A DNA stretch of 64,000 bases from Streptomyces sp. ISL-96 (GCF_018614035.1 NZ_JAGGPA010000028.1:1-64000); one strand, 5' to 3'; counted from the first letter of the stretch, positions 15,637-25,149 are shown. Notes: generated by a model from the letters alone, not told the origin. Translations and numbers: made by a program.

Positions 15637-17048
15637 TGGCCACTCCCCAGCCCGCGCCGGGCACGGCACCACCACCCCCCGGCTGCCCGGCGCACGCGGG
15701 TCACATGTCGCTGTACGGACCGGAGTTCGCCGCCGACCCGTCCGCGACGTACGAACGGCTGCGCACGTACGGCTCCGTCGCACCGGTGGAGATCGCCCCC
15801 GGCGTCCACGCGTCGCTCGTCACCGGCTACGAGAGCGCCCTCGAGGTGCTGCGCAGCCCGGAGCGGTTCTCCAAGGACCCGCGCCGCTGGAAGGCGCTCG
15901 CCGACGGGACGGTGCCGGCGGACAGCCCTGTCGTACCGATGATGATGTACCGGCCCAACGCCCTTTTCACCGACGGCGACGAGCACGCCCGGCTGCGCGG
16001 CGCCATCACCGACAGCCTGAGCCGCGTGGACCCGAACGCGCTGCGCGGGTACGTCGAGGAGAGCGCCGACACCCTCATCGACCGGTTCGGCCCCAAGGGG
16101 CGGGCCGACCTTCTCAGCGAGTACGGAGCGGTCCTGCCGCTGCTCGTCTTCAACCAGCTCTTCGGCTGCCCGCCGGAGACCGGGGACAAGCTCGTCCAGG
16201 GCATGTCCGGGATCTTCGATGCCAACGCCGACTCCGAGAAGGCGAACGCGGTTCTCACCGAGGGCGTGGCCGAACTGGTCGCTCTCAAGCGGGAGCGGCC
16301 CGCAGCGGATGTGACGTCCTGGCTGATGGCCCATCCCGCGCAGCTCACCGACGAGGAAATGATGCATCAGCTCGTCGTCCTCATGGGCGCGGGCACCGAA
16401 CCCCAGCAGAACCTGATCTGCAACGGGCTGCGGCTGCTGCTCTCCGACGACCGGTTCGGCGGTGACCTCGCCGGCGGCAGCATGCCCGTCGAGGACGCGC
16501 TCGACGAGGTCCTGTGGACGGACCCGCCGATGGCGAACTACGCCGTCCACTACCCGCTCCACGACCTGGAACTCGACGGAACCCCGCTGCGCGAGGGCGA
16601 GCCCGTCCTGATCAGCCTGGCCGCCGCGAACACCGACCCCGCCCTGGCCGGCGACCGGCGCGGCGGCAACCGCGCCCACCTGGCATGGAGCGCCGGTGCG
16701 CACACCTGCCCGGCGAAGAGCCCCGCCCGGCTGATCGCCGCGGTCGCCGTCGAAAAACTCCTCGACCGGCTCCCGGATGCCGAACTGGCCGTCGGGGTAG
16801 GTCGGTTGGAGTGGCGGCAGGGCCCCTTCCACCGGGCGCTGGCCGCCTTGCCTGTGCGCTTTCCCCCGATCACCGTGCCGGTCGTCACCACGGACAAGAC
16901 CTCTGGAGCCCGTACATGGAACACGAACCCCGCCCCCTCGTCATCGACCCCTCCGGTGCCGACATCCACGGAGAGGGAGCCCGCATCCGGGAACGGGGGC
17001 CGGCAGCGCTGGTGGAGCTCCCTGGCCAGGTGGTGGCGTGGGCAGTAA
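15636..17048 (+). CDS. CYP157-type cytochrome P450 lacking the ExxR motif
   Basis: 470 residues. In the K-helix the sequence is DEVLWTD: E291 is kept but the usual Arg of ExxR is W294, as reported for CYP157 enzymes of streptomycetes. The haem loop is WSAGAHTCPAK with Cys358, also divergent from FGxGxHxCxG. The last ~50 residues form a Ser/Thr/Pro-rich tail ending WWSSLARWWRGQ that runs 133 bases into the next P450 gene. A P450 of this type is a known fifth member (CvnE) of some conservons, and the pair with a CYP154 recurs there. Substrate unknown. Confidence 0.88.
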   Translation: MATPQPAPGTAPPPPGCPAHAGHMSLYGPEFAADPSATYERLRTYGSVAPVEIAPGVHASLVTGYESALEVLRSPERFSKDPRRWKALADGTVPADSPVVPMMMYRPNALFTDGDEHARLRGAITDSLSRVDPNALRGYVEESADTLIDRFGPKGRADLLSEYGAVLPLLVFNQLFGCPPETGDKLVQGMSGIFDANADSEKANAVLTEGVAELVALKRERPAADVTSWLMAHPAQLTDEEMMHQLVVLMGAGTEPQQNLICNGLRLLLSDDRFGGDLAGGSMPVEDALDEVLWTDPPMANYAVHYPLHDLELDGTPLREGEPVLISLAAANTDPALAGDRRGGNRAHLAWSAGAHTCPAKSPARLIAAVAVEKLLDRLPDAELAVGVGRLEWRQGPFHRALAALPVRFPPITVPVVTTDKTSGARTWNTNPAPSSSTPPVPTSTEREPASGNGGRQRWWSSLARWWRGQ

Positions 17049-18145
17049 GTGACCAGGCACTGCTCAAGGAACTGCTCACCGACCCCCGCGTGTCCAAGGA
17101 CCCCCGCCGGCACTGGTCCGCGTGGATCGACGGGGAGATCACTCCGGACTGGCCGCTGTTCGCCTGGGTCGCCGTGACGAACATGTTCACCGCCTACGGA
17201 AGCGACCACAGGCGGCTGCGGAAGCTGGTCTCCACGGCCTTCTCCGCGCGCGCCACCGAGGCCCTGCGCCCGCGTATCGAGCGTATGACGGCTGATCTGC
17301 TCGACGGTCTCGCCGCAACCCCTCAGGGACAGGCGGTGGATCTGCGCGAGGAGTACTGCTATCCGATCCCCATCCAGGTGATCTGCGAGCTGTTCGGCGT
17401 CAGCGACGAAGGCACCCGCAAGGAACTGCGCCGCCTGGTGGACGGCATCTTCAACACCGCCGCCACCGCGGAGGAGGCCGCGGCCACCTTCGAGAGCATC
17501 CACACCGTGCTGTCCGACCTCGTCGCGCTCAAGCGGCAGGCCCCGGGCGACGACATGACCAGCGTCCTGATCGCCGCCCGGGAGGAGGACGGCTCGCGGC
17601 TGTCGGAGGCCGAACTGGTCGACACCCTGCTCCTGGTGATCGGCGCCGGGCACGAGACCACGGTCAACCTGCTGGACAACGCCGTCCACACCCTGCTGAC
17701 CCACCCGGACCAGCTCGAACTGGTCCGGACGGGCGCGGCCTCCTGGAACGACGTGATCGAGGAGACCCTGCGCGTCGAGTCCCCGGTGGCGAGCCTGCCG
17801 CTGCGCTACGCGGTCGAGGACATCGAGACCGGGGGCGTGACCATCAAGAAGGGCGACGCGATCCTTGCCGCGTACGCCGCCGCAGGGCGCAGCCCCGCGT
17901 TCCACGGCGAGGACGCGGACCGGTTCGACGTCACCCGTGTGAACAAGGAACATCTCGCGTTCGGACACGGCGTTCACTTCTGCCTGGGAGCGCCGCTGGC
18001 CCGGCTGGAGGCCCAGATCGCCCTGCCTGCACTCTTCGAGCGCTTCCCCGACCTGGCCATGGCGGTCCCGGCGGACGATCTGCGGCCCGTGGAGTCGTTC
18101 ATCTCCAACGGCCACCGCAGCCTGCCGGTCCACCTGACCGGCTGA
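16916..18145 (+). CDS. CYP154-type cytochrome P450
   Basis: 409 residues from the ATG at 16916 (CTGGAGC eight bases upstream). The I-helix shows IGAGHETTVNLL, the K-helix EETLR (E283, R286), and the haem loop FGHGVHFCLGAPLARLE with Cys356; all catalytic motifs are intact, unlike the upstream P450. The longer upstream open frame is antisense-like shadow. The 133-base overlap with the CYP157 gene suggests co-translation. CYP154 enzymes hydroxylate macrolides, steroids or flavonoids in vitro; the native substrate in conservons is not known. A terminator follows. Confidence 0.92.
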   Translation: MEHEPRPLVIDPSGADIHGEGARIRERGPAALVELPGQVVAWAVSDQALLKELLTDPRVSKDPRRHWSAWIDGEITPDWPLFAWVAVTNMFTAYGSDHRRLRKLVSTAFSARATEALRPRIERMTADLLDGLAATPQGQAVDLREEYCYPIPIQVICELFGVSDEGTRKELRRLVDGIFNTAATAEEAAATFESIHTVLSDLVALKRQAPGDDMTSVLIAAREEDGSRLSEAELVDTLLLVIGAGHETTVNLLDNAVHTLLTHPDQLELVRTGAASWNDVIEETLRVESPVASLPLRYAVEDIETGGVTIKKGDAILAAYAAAGRSPAFHGEDADRFDVTRVNKEHLAFGHGVHFCLGAPLARLEAQIALPALFERFPDLAMAVPADDLRPVESFISNGHRSLPVHLTG

Positions 18146-18156
18146 GCAGTACGGGG

Positions 18157-18190
18157 GAGGGGGAGGGCCGGCACAGCGGTCCTCCCCCTC
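18157..18190 (+). terminator. Terminator of the first conservon operon
   Basis: GAGGGGGAGG (18157-18166) pairs with CCTCCCCCTC (18181-18190) around a 14-nt loop and is followed by TTGTTT, so it fits an intrinsic terminator eleven bases after the CYP154 stop. Confidence 0.8.
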
Positions 18191-18383
18191 TTGTTTCGGG
18201 GCCACCGGCCGCGCGGAGGCAGGTGATTCCGCCGATGCCCGCGTGCCGGACGTACCGCGACAGTGGCACCGCCAGCGAACACGGTGGTGCCCGCCCCGGT
18301 GCGACCGGCCGCAGCCCTCGGTGACGAGTGCGCTGCCCGGCCCGGCGTGGCGGCTCCGCCACGACCGAGAGGACGACTCAGTC

Positions 18384-19313
18384 GTGCAGCAGTACAACAG
18401 CGAGAACAGCTCCTCCGCCCGCCGCCGCCACGCGAAGGGCCGCCTGCGGCCGCTCATGGCCGCCTTGGCGGCGCTCCTTGTCGTCGGTGGCCTCAACTCC
18501 GCCACGACCCCCACCGCCCAGGCAGCCGACAATCCGTACGAACGCGGACCCGCCCCCACCACAGCGAGCATCGAAGCGGCCCGCGGCCCCTACGCGGTCT
18601 CGGAAACCACCGTCTCCTCCCTGAGCGTCACCGGCTTCGGCGGCGGCACCGTCTACTACCCGACGTCCACCAGCGACGGCACCTTCGGCGCCGTGGCCGT
18701 CTCTCCCGGCTACACCGGTACCCAGTCCTCCATCTCCTGGCTCGGCCCGCGCCTCGCCTCCCAGGGCTTCGTCGTCTTCACCATCGACACCCTTTCCAGG
18801 TACGACCAGCCCGACAGCAGAGGCCGCCAACTCCTCGCAGCTCTCGACTACTTGACCGGCCGCAGCGCCGTACGCGGCCGGATCGACAGCAGCAGGCTCG
18901 GCGTGATGGGCCACTCGATGGGCGGCGGCGGCTCGCTGGAAGCGGCCAAGAGCCGGCCCTCCCTCCAGGCCGCCATACCGCTCACCGGCTGGAACACCGA
19001 CAAGACCTGGCCGGAGATCCAGACCCCGACGCTGATCGTGGGGGCCGACGGCGACACGGTCGCGTCGGTCGGCTCGCACTCCGAGCCCTTCTACGAGAGC
19101 CTGCCGTCCTCGCTCGACAAGGCGTACCTGGAACTCAACAACGCGACGCACTTCACGCCGAACTCGTCCAACACCACCATCGCGAAGTACAGCATTTCCT
19201 GGCTCAAGAGGTTCATCGACAACGACACCCGCTACGAGCAGTTCCTCTGCCCGCTGCCGCGCCCGAGCCTGACCATCGAGGAGTACCGGGGCAACTGCCC
19301 GCACGCCTCCTGA
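18384..19313 (+). CDS. Secreted cutinase / polyester hydrolase of the PET-hydrolase family
   Basis: 309 residues from GTG 18384 (GAGAGGA nine bases upstream). A twin-Arg-like basic start and hydrophobic core (~22-47, AQAADNPYERG) form the signal. The mature chain follows actinobacterial cutinases closely: GFGGGTVYYP, SPGYTGTQSSI with oxyanion Tyr110, GHSMGGGG with Ser178 and Met179, LTGW with Trp203, GADGDTVA with Asp224, NATHFTPN with His256, and a C-terminal Cys289-Cys305 pair. This is the triad, Trp clamp and disulphide of type I PET-degrading cutinases (LCC/TfCut2-like). The natural substrate is probably cutin or suberin. Own terminator at 19326-19360. Confidence 0.92.
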   Translation: MQQYNSENSSSARRRHAKGRLRPLMAALAALLVVGGLNSATTPTAQAADNPYERGPAPTTASIEAARGPYAVSETTVSSLSVTGFGGGTVYYPTSTSDGTFGAVAVSPGYTGTQSSISWLGPRLASQGFVVFTIDTLSRYDQPDSRGRQLLAALDYLTGRSAVRGRIDSSRLGVMGHSMGGGGSLEAAKSRPSLQAAIPLTGWNTDKTWPEIQTPTLIVGADGDTVASVGSHSEPFYESLPSSLDKAYLELNNATHFTPNSSNTTIAKYSISWLKRFIDNDTRYEQFLCPLPRPSLTIEEYRGNCPHAS

Positions 19314-19325
19314 CGTTGACCGACA

Positions 19326-19360
19326 CCGGTGCCGGCCGCGCGCCCCGCGGCCGGCACCGG
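19326..19360 (+). terminator. Terminator after the cutinase gene, 15-bp perfect stem
   Basis: CCGGTGCCGGCCGCG (19326-19340) pairs exactly with 19346-19360, loop CGCCC. It starts 12 bases after the cutinase stop. Confidence 0.85.
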
Positions 19361-19480
19361 CACGCGCTTTCCCCGTGTCGTGTGCGCGGGCACAGACCCG
19401 GCCCGCCAACGCTGGGCGCGCGCCCAGAGCGCACCCCGCGTACGCGGCAGTAACGTGACAGGCGTGACCGGAAGACGACC

Positions 19481-22225
19481 ATGAGAAGTCCGCTCCGGCT
19501 GTACGGCCGACGTGGTGAACTGGAAGCCGTGGCAGCCCTGTCGGACCGGCTGCGTACCGGGCGCGGCGGTGCGCTGCTGTTCGCCGCGGAGCCCGGATTC
19601 GGCCGCACCGCCCTCCTGCGCCGGGCCGCCGGGGACTTCGAGGCCGGTCCCGTCCTGCACACCAGGGCCGTACCGGCCGAGAGCCGGCTCCCGTACAGCG
19701 GACTGCACGCGCTGCTGTGCGCCGCCGGCGATGTGCTGAGCGCCGCGCCCGCCGGTCTCCTGAGCTCCGGCCTCGGGCCCGCTGACCTGCTGGAGTTGCT
19801 GCGCGGCCGCACCGCCGGGCGGCCCCTGCTGGTCTGCGTCGACGACGCGCACCTGTGGGACGACCGGTCGCGCGCCGCCCTCGGCTTCGCCGCCCGGCGC
19901 GCGGACGCCCTGCGCGGCGTCGGACTGCTGCTGTCCGTGACCGGAGACCGGGCGCAGGACCCGGACTTCGCGGGCCTGCCCGTCGTCCACCTCGGCCCAC
20001 TTCCCGAACGCGCCGCGCGGGACCTGCTGCACGAGCTGGCCGGGAAGAAGACGGAGCGTACGGATCCCGCCGTACGGGAGGCACTGCTGCACGAGGCCGA
20101 GGGCAACCCGGCCCTGCTGGAGGCACTCGTCCGGCGGCTGTCACCCGCCCAGCTCTCCGGGCACGCGCCGCCGCCCCGGCCGCTCGCCGACGGTGACACC
20201 CTGCTCCGTACGGTGGGTGACAGGCCGGCGGCCCTGCCGCCGGACACCGCGTTTGTGCTGCTGCTGGCGGCCGCCGCGCAGGAGCAGACCCCTGAAGCCG
20301 CCGGAGCGGACGCCGCCCTGGTCCTGCGCGCCGCCCGGGCCGCCGGTATCGGGCCTGAGGCGCTGGACGCGGACGAGGCGGGGGGAGTGGCGCGCAGCGA
20401 CGGGGACGTGATCCGCTTCCACAGCTCGCTGTTACGACGCGCCGTTCACGCCGGTGCCACCCCGGCGCGGCGGCGCGCCGCCCACCAGCTGCTCGCCACC
20501 GTCCTCGCCGGTGACCGCTGCCGCCTCCCACGCCTGCTGCACCGCGCTCTGGCCGCCGACGGGCCCGACCCTCGTCTCGCCGCCGACCTGGCAGCGGCCG
20601 CTGACGCTCCCGACCCGTGGATACCCGGCCTGCAACGCTCCCTGGCCTTCGCCCGCGCGGCCGAGCTCACCACGACCGACGACGACGCCCGCATGTCACG
20701 CATGACCGCCGCCGCGGAACAGGCCCGGCTGGCGGGCCACCCGCACCGGGCGCGGGAGCTGCTGGCCGCCGCGCGTGCGGGGACGGTCCACAACGCCGTA
20801 CGAGGCAGAGCCGAACTCGTCGCAGGCGCCCTGGCGCTGGGCGACGGCCCTGCCGGCGACGCGTACGGGGCGCTGCTGGTGGCCGCCGGCCTGCTCGGCC
20901 CGTACGACCAGGAGCGCGCTCTCGACGCCCGGCTCGGCGCGCTGGAAGCCGCGTGGGCCGCGGGTGACGTCCCGGCCTGCGTGGCCGCGCTCGACGGCGG
21001 CGACCAGGGCCGGGACGTCGCCGTACACGACTACCGGGCCGGAATGCTGGCTGCCCTCGACGCCCGGCCCGAGGCAGCACGGGCGCCACTGCGGCGGGTG
21101 CTGGAGCGCGCCGCGACCGACGACGATCCGGTGCGGCTGCTGCGTGCCGGGGCCGCCGCGCTCGTCCTCGGCGACATCGCGGCCGCCTGCGCCCTCAACG
21201 CGCGGGGCCTGGCCGTCGGCCGGGCGCGGGAACTCGTGGCCCTCGTGCCCCGCTTCCTGGAACACCTGGCCTACGCCGAGTTACGGGCCGGCCGGCATGC
21301 CAGGGCCGGAGCGCACGCGCGGGAGGGGCTGCGGGCCGCACACCGCGCCGGCCGGCGCAATTGCGTCGCCCATCAGCACGCGATCCTCGCCATGGTCGCA
21401 TCGGTCGAAGGCGATGCCGCAGCCGTGGCCGGACATGTCACCGAGGCCATGGCGATCGCAGGCCCGCACGGGCTCGTCCAGGCCGCCACCCTGGCCGAAT
21501 GGGCCTCGGCCCGAGCAGATCTGGGCCGTGGCCGGGCGTACGAGGCAGCTGCCCGGCTCGGCCCGCTGGTACGGGAGGGCCCGCGCCGCGGGCATTTCGC
21601 CGTCCGTATGCTGGCCGTCCCCTGCTTCGTCGAGGCCGCCGCGCTCGCCGGACAGCCCGACGACGCACACGCCCCGGTGCGGGAGTTCGCCGGCTGGGCG
21701 GCCAGGGGCGGCGATCCGCAGGCCCCCGCGCTGCTCGCCCGCTGCCGCGCGCTGCTCGCGGGCCCCGAGCAGGCCGAGTCCCTGTACGCCCACGCGCTGG
21801 CCAGGCACGAACTGGCCGACGGAGACTTCGAGTGGGCCCGCACCCAGCTGCTGTACGGGAAATGGCTGCGGCGCCGCCGCCGGCCGCGCGAGGCGAGGGG
21901 CCGCCTGAGGGACGCGCTGGTCGCCTTCGAACGCTCCGAAGCCCGTACGTGGGTCGAGCAGACGCGAGCGGAGCTGCGGGCCACCGGCGACATGGCCGGC
22001 GGCGAACCGGCGGGGGCGCTGTCCTGCCTGACGCCCCAGCAGCTTCGGATCGCGCACTGCGTCGCCGAGGGGGCGACCAACCGCGAAGTGGCGCTGCGCC
22101 TGTCCGTCAGCCCCCGGACCGTGGACCACCACCTGCGCAATGTCTTCTCCCTACTGGGTGTGCGCTCACGTGTTGAACTGTCCCGGCTGGTGGACCGTGC
22201 CGAAATCAAGGGCGCGCACCCCTAG
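19481..22225 (+). CDS. LAL-type LuxR transcriptional regulator with two TTA codons
   Basis: 914 residues. The N-terminal AAA-like ATPase has LYGRRGELEAV, a P-loop-like AEPGFGRTALL in which the usual Lys is Arg, and Walker B LLVCVDDAHLWDD. A long TPR-like helical middle (~350-830) follows, then the C-terminal LuxR HTH (LTPQQLRIAHCVAEGATNRE ... VSPRTVDHHLRNVFSLLGV). LAL regulators are activators, often of secondary metabolism. TTA leucine codons occur at 20432-20434 (codon 318) and 21281-21283 (codon 601), so translation should need the bldA tRNA. It lies between the cutinase and the second conservon; the target is unknown. Confidence 0.93.
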   Translation: MRSPLRLYGRRGELEAVAALSDRLRTGRGGALLFAAEPGFGRTALLRRAAGDFEAGPVLHTRAVPAESRLPYSGLHALLCAAGDVLSAAPAGLLSSGLGPADLLELLRGRTAGRPLLVCVDDAHLWDDRSRAALGFAARRADALRGVGLLLSVTGDRAQDPDFAGLPVVHLGPLPERAARDLLHELAGKKTERTDPAVREALLHEAEGNPALLEALVRRLSPAQLSGHAPPPRPLADGDTLLRTVGDRPAALPPDTAFVLLLAAAAQEQTPEAAGADAALVLRAARAAGIGPEALDADEAGGVARSDGDVIRFHSSLLRRAVHAGATPARRRAAHQLLATVLAGDRCRLPRLLHRALAADGPDPRLAADLAAAADAPDPWIPGLQRSLAFARAAELTTTDDDARMSRMTAAAEQARLAGHPHRARELLAAARAGTVHNAVRGRAELVAGALALGDGPAGDAYGALLVAAGLLGPYDQERALDARLGALEAAWAAGDVPACVAALDGGDQGRDVAVHDYRAGMLAALDARPEAARAPLRRVLERAATDDDPVRLLRAGAAALVLGDIAAACALNARGLAVGRARELVALVPRFLEHLAYAELRAGRHARAGAHAREGLRAAHRAGRRNCVAHQHAILAMVASVEGDAAAVAGHVTEAMAIAGPHGLVQAATLAEWASARADLGRGRAYEAAARLGPLVREGPRRGHFAVRMLAVPCFVEAAALAGQPDDAHAPVREFAGWAARGGDPQAPALLARCRALLAGPEQAESLYAHALARHELADGDFEWARTQLLYGKWLRRRRRPREARGRLRDALVAFERSEARTWVEQTRAELRATGDMAGGEPAGALSCLTPQQLRIAHCVAEGATNREVALRLSVSPRTVDHHLRNVFSLLGVRSRVELSRLVDRAEIKGAHP

Positions 22226-22429
22226 GGGCCGACCCCCACGGTGTGTCATTCTTCGGCGCCGGATACCACGCATTGATCCCGGAGGCAATCACTCCATTTC
22301 TCGGCGTGGCTGGTTATGATCTGCATCCCCCACGTCTCAACGGAACCGGTCCGGCCATCCCCAAGCCCCCCAGTCTTGTGTCGGCACCGGTTCCTGGTCT
22401 GTCCCCGCTCTCCCCGTCCCCGAGGACTG

Positions 22430-24748
22430 ATGTCTCCCATAGAACCCGAAGGCCAACGCAAGCTGTCGAGAAGTCGTCGTCGGCGCACCGTTCGCCTGCG
22501 CACCCTGCTCATCCTGCTCGCGGTAGTCCCCACCGTCGCGATGAGCGGACAAGTCGTCATAACCGCCGACAGGTTGCTGGACCAGTCCGAGCACCTGCGC
22601 GCCGACGTGGCGGCCGGTGAGCGGATCGGCGTACCTCTGTACAAGCTCATGGTCGAGTTGCAGGCCGAGCGGACCATGACGGCCGGGCGGTGGGCGGGCT
22701 CGTCGGTGCCCGGGAAGGAACTGCGCGACCGGCGCGGGGCAACGGACCGCGCCGCCGCCGAGTTCCGCAGGGCGGCGACGACCGGTCCCGCGAGGTCCGA
22801 GCAGGCGGAACACCACCTCGTCGAGCTGAGGGACAGCCTCGACGACCTGGACGCCTACCGTGAGCGCGCGGACGCCCGGAGCGGCAGTGCCGACCGTACG
22901 ATCGGCTACTACACCGGCGTGATCAGCGAGATGATCCACGTCTACCAGGAAGAGTTCAGCCACACGCAGGATGCCGAGCTCACTCAGGAGAGCCGGCTGG
23001 TCGCCACCATGTTCTCGGCGTCGGAGCTGGTGGCGCGCGAGGAGGCGATCCTCGCGTCGGCCGGTCCCTCCAGGGTGCTGACGGCGTCGAGGTTCGCCGA
23101 ATACGTCAACGCCGTCGGAGCCCACCGGTACCTGTACGACACGTCGGTCGTGCCGTACCTGACCGCCGAGGACAAAGAGGCCTACGAACAGATCACCGGC
23201 TCGGGCGCGTGGCAGGCGAAGACCCGCGTCGAGAACGTGGTGATGTCCGACCACGAGGACATCGCGTCCGGCGTGCAGTTGCCTCTGGAGGCCGCCGGCT
23301 GGCGGACGGCGCACGACAAGCTGGCCGAGCAGCTGGCCACGCTCAACGCCGACCGTTCGAGAGGCGTGCTGCTACGCGCCGACACGCAGGCGGCGGAGCT
23401 GGAGGCGGAGGTCGCCTGGCTCGTCGCGGGAAGCGGCGGGGCGCTGCTGGTCGTCGCCGGCGTCGTCGTATTCACCACGCGCTCGGTACTGCGCCGGCTG
23501 CGCGGCCTGCACGAGAGCACAGTGGCCATCGCCGAGGAGACGCTGCCGGACGTTGTGGCCCGGCTCCAGCGCGGGCAGCCGGTCGACGCCGACGCGCTGC
23601 CCAGCCCCACCGGGGCCCAGGACGAGGTCGGACGTATCAGCGACGCGTTCGCCCGCGTCGTCGCCGTGTCCGTCGACGGGCACCGGCAGCTTTCGGACGA
23701 GCGCCACGGGTTCGGCATGTTCGCCGCGGGCATCGCCTCCCGCACCGGAAACCTGGTCAGCCGTCAGCTCAGCCTCACCGAGACCCTCCAGGACACCTTC
23801 GGGCACGACGAGGCGCTCCTGGCCCAGTTGATGCGATCCGACCAGCTGACGGTGGGTATGCGACGGCAGATCGAGAACCTGCTCATCCTGGCGGGCGGCG
23901 AGATCCCGGACCCGCACACCGAACCCATGCGCGTCGCCGACCTGCTGCGGGAGGCCGCCGCCGAGGTCGAGGACTTCCGGCGGATCGAGCGGCAGGCTCT
24001 GGACGAGATCAGCGTGGAACCGCGTGTGATCAGCCAGATCAGTCACCTCCTCGCGGAGCTGCTGGACAACGCCACCCGGTTCTCCCCGCCGAAGTCCAAG
24101 GTCGTCATCCGGGCCGAGCTGGTGGCCGACGGTCTCTCGGTCGAGATCGAGGACCGCGGCCCGCGGGTGACCCCCGCGAGCTACGAGGAGATGAACCGCC
24201 GGCTGCACTCGGCTCCGCCGTACGCCGTCCTGGCACAGAACGCGCACCGGCTGGGGCTCTTCGTCGTCGGCCACCTCGCCGACCAGCTTCCGGCCACCGT
24301 CACGCTGCGCCGGTCCGTCTACGGCGGGACCTCGGCCGTGGTGGTCATCCCCGGGGAGCTGCTCGTACCGACGGAGCGGGAACCGGCGCGCGAGTCGGCA
24401 CAGTCCGAGCGGGCACAACGCGACCGGGTGCGGTCCGTGCCGGTACGCCCCGACTCCGGGCCGCGCCGCCTCGACGAACGGGGGCCCGAGCCGGCGTCGG
24501 AGATGAAGACCGGGCTGCCGAGCCGTCGGCCGCAAGAGAGGCCGCAAGCGAGGCCACAGGGCTCGCGGCCGACGCTCCCCGAGCGCGTCCCGCACACCCA
24601 TATCGCCGAGCAACTCCGCGAGCCGCGCGCACCACAAGCAGCGGCCGTCCAGGACGCGGCGACACCCGAAGAGGTGGCCGACGCCTGGGCGGACTACGAG
24701 CAAGGGACCCAGAAAGTGGAAGCAGAGCTCCGACAGGACCAGCCATGA
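22430..24748 (+). CDS. cvnA: Nitrate-sensor (NIT) type conservon sensor CvnA with degenerate kinase motifs, second conservon
   Basis: 772 residues from ATG 22430 (GAGGA four bases upstream); the longer frame from 22316 is not needed. TM1 at ~25-45, an extracytoplasmic all-helical NIT domain (~60-300, with MVELQAERTMTAGRWAG, the typical KLVHELQKERG-like start), TM2 at ~325-347, HAMP, then an ATPase. The H-box position reads SDQLTVGMRRQIENLLILAG, with Gln472 instead of His, and G1 reads EDRGPRVTP instead of DxGxG. The N-box (ELLDNATRFSP) is present. It probably senses a ligand but may not autophosphorylate. The C-terminus is Arg/Pro-rich and disordered. Confidence 0.88.
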   Translation: MSPIEPEGQRKLSRSRRRRTVRLRTLLILLAVVPTVAMSGQVVITADRLLDQSEHLRADVAAGERIGVPLYKLMVELQAERTMTAGRWAGSSVPGKELRDRRGATDRAAAEFRRAATTGPARSEQAEHHLVELRDSLDDLDAYRERADARSGSADRTIGYYTGVISEMIHVYQEEFSHTQDAELTQESRLVATMFSASELVAREEAILASAGPSRVLTASRFAEYVNAVGAHRYLYDTSVVPYLTAEDKEAYEQITGSGAWQAKTRVENVVMSDHEDIASGVQLPLEAAGWRTAHDKLAEQLATLNADRSRGVLLRADTQAAELEAEVAWLVAGSGGALLVVAGVVVFTTRSVLRRLRGLHESTVAIAEETLPDVVARLQRGQPVDADALPSPTGAQDEVGRISDAFARVVAVSVDGHRQLSDERHGFGMFAAGIASRTGNLVSRQLSLTETLQDTFGHDEALLAQLMRSDQLTVGMRRQIENLLILAGGEIPDPHTEPMRVADLLREAAAEVEDFRRIERQALDEISVEPRVISQISHLLAELLDNATRFSPPKSKVVIRAELVADGLSVEIEDRGPRVTPASYEEMNRRLHSAPPYAVLAQNAHRLGLFVVGHLADQLPATVTLRRSVYGGTSAVVVIPGELLVPTEREPARESAQSERAQRDRVRSVPVRPDSGPRRLDERGPEPASEMKTGLPSRRPQERPQARPQGSRPTLPERVPHTHIAEQLREPRAPQAAAVQDAATPEEVADAWADYEQGTQKVEAELRQDQP

Positions 24749-25149
24749 CGACGACATCGAACGACATGATCTACAGCATCCTGGACAACAATCTGAGCAG
24801 GATCGCCGGCATCGAGGGAGCCGTGCTCCTCTCCAACGACGGCATCAAGCTCAGCGCCTATCTGCTGGAACGTGACCAGGCGGAGCGCATAGCCGCCGCG
24901 TCCTCCGGAATCGCCGCCACGATGAAGGCGATATCCAGGGAAATCGACGGCGGCGGGGTGATCCGCCAGCTGGTCGAGATGGACGACCGCTATCTCTGCA
25001 TCGTGGGGTGCGGCGCGGGCAGCACACTCATCGTCGTAACCTCCCGCAAGGCACGGCTGGGGGAGCTGGGCGGCGAGGCGGTACGGACCGCGCAGGCGCT
25101 CGGCGAGTGGCTGGGCACTCCCGAGCGCACCCAGGTACTCCCGTCGTAA
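24745..25149 (+). CDS. cvnB: Roadblock/LC7 protein (CvnB), second conservon
   Basis: 134 residues. Roadblock fold: NNLSRIAGIEGAVLLSNDG, IKLSAYLLER, EMDDRYLCIVGCGAGSTLIV (quoted in parts). The start overlaps the cvnA stop by four bases, and the stop overlaps the next start (TAATG). Its role is partner or GAP for the second CvnD. Confidence 0.92.
   Translation: MTTTSNDMIYSILDNNLSRIAGIEGAVLLSNDGIKLSAYLLERDQAERIAAASSGIAATMKAISREIDGGGVIRQLVEMDDRYLCIVGCGAGSTLIVVTSRKARLGELGGEAVRTAQALGEWLGTPERTQVLPS

Noticed and set aside
15636..18145. Biosynthetic gene cluster suggested by two P450 genes
   Set aside because: They are the known accessory P450 pair of a conservon; no PKS, NRPS or terpene genes are near.
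18378..20531. 717-residue open frame on the minus strand
   Set aside because: It is antisense to the cutinase and LAL genes, Arg/Gly/Pro-rich, with no domain; it is a GC-frame shadow.
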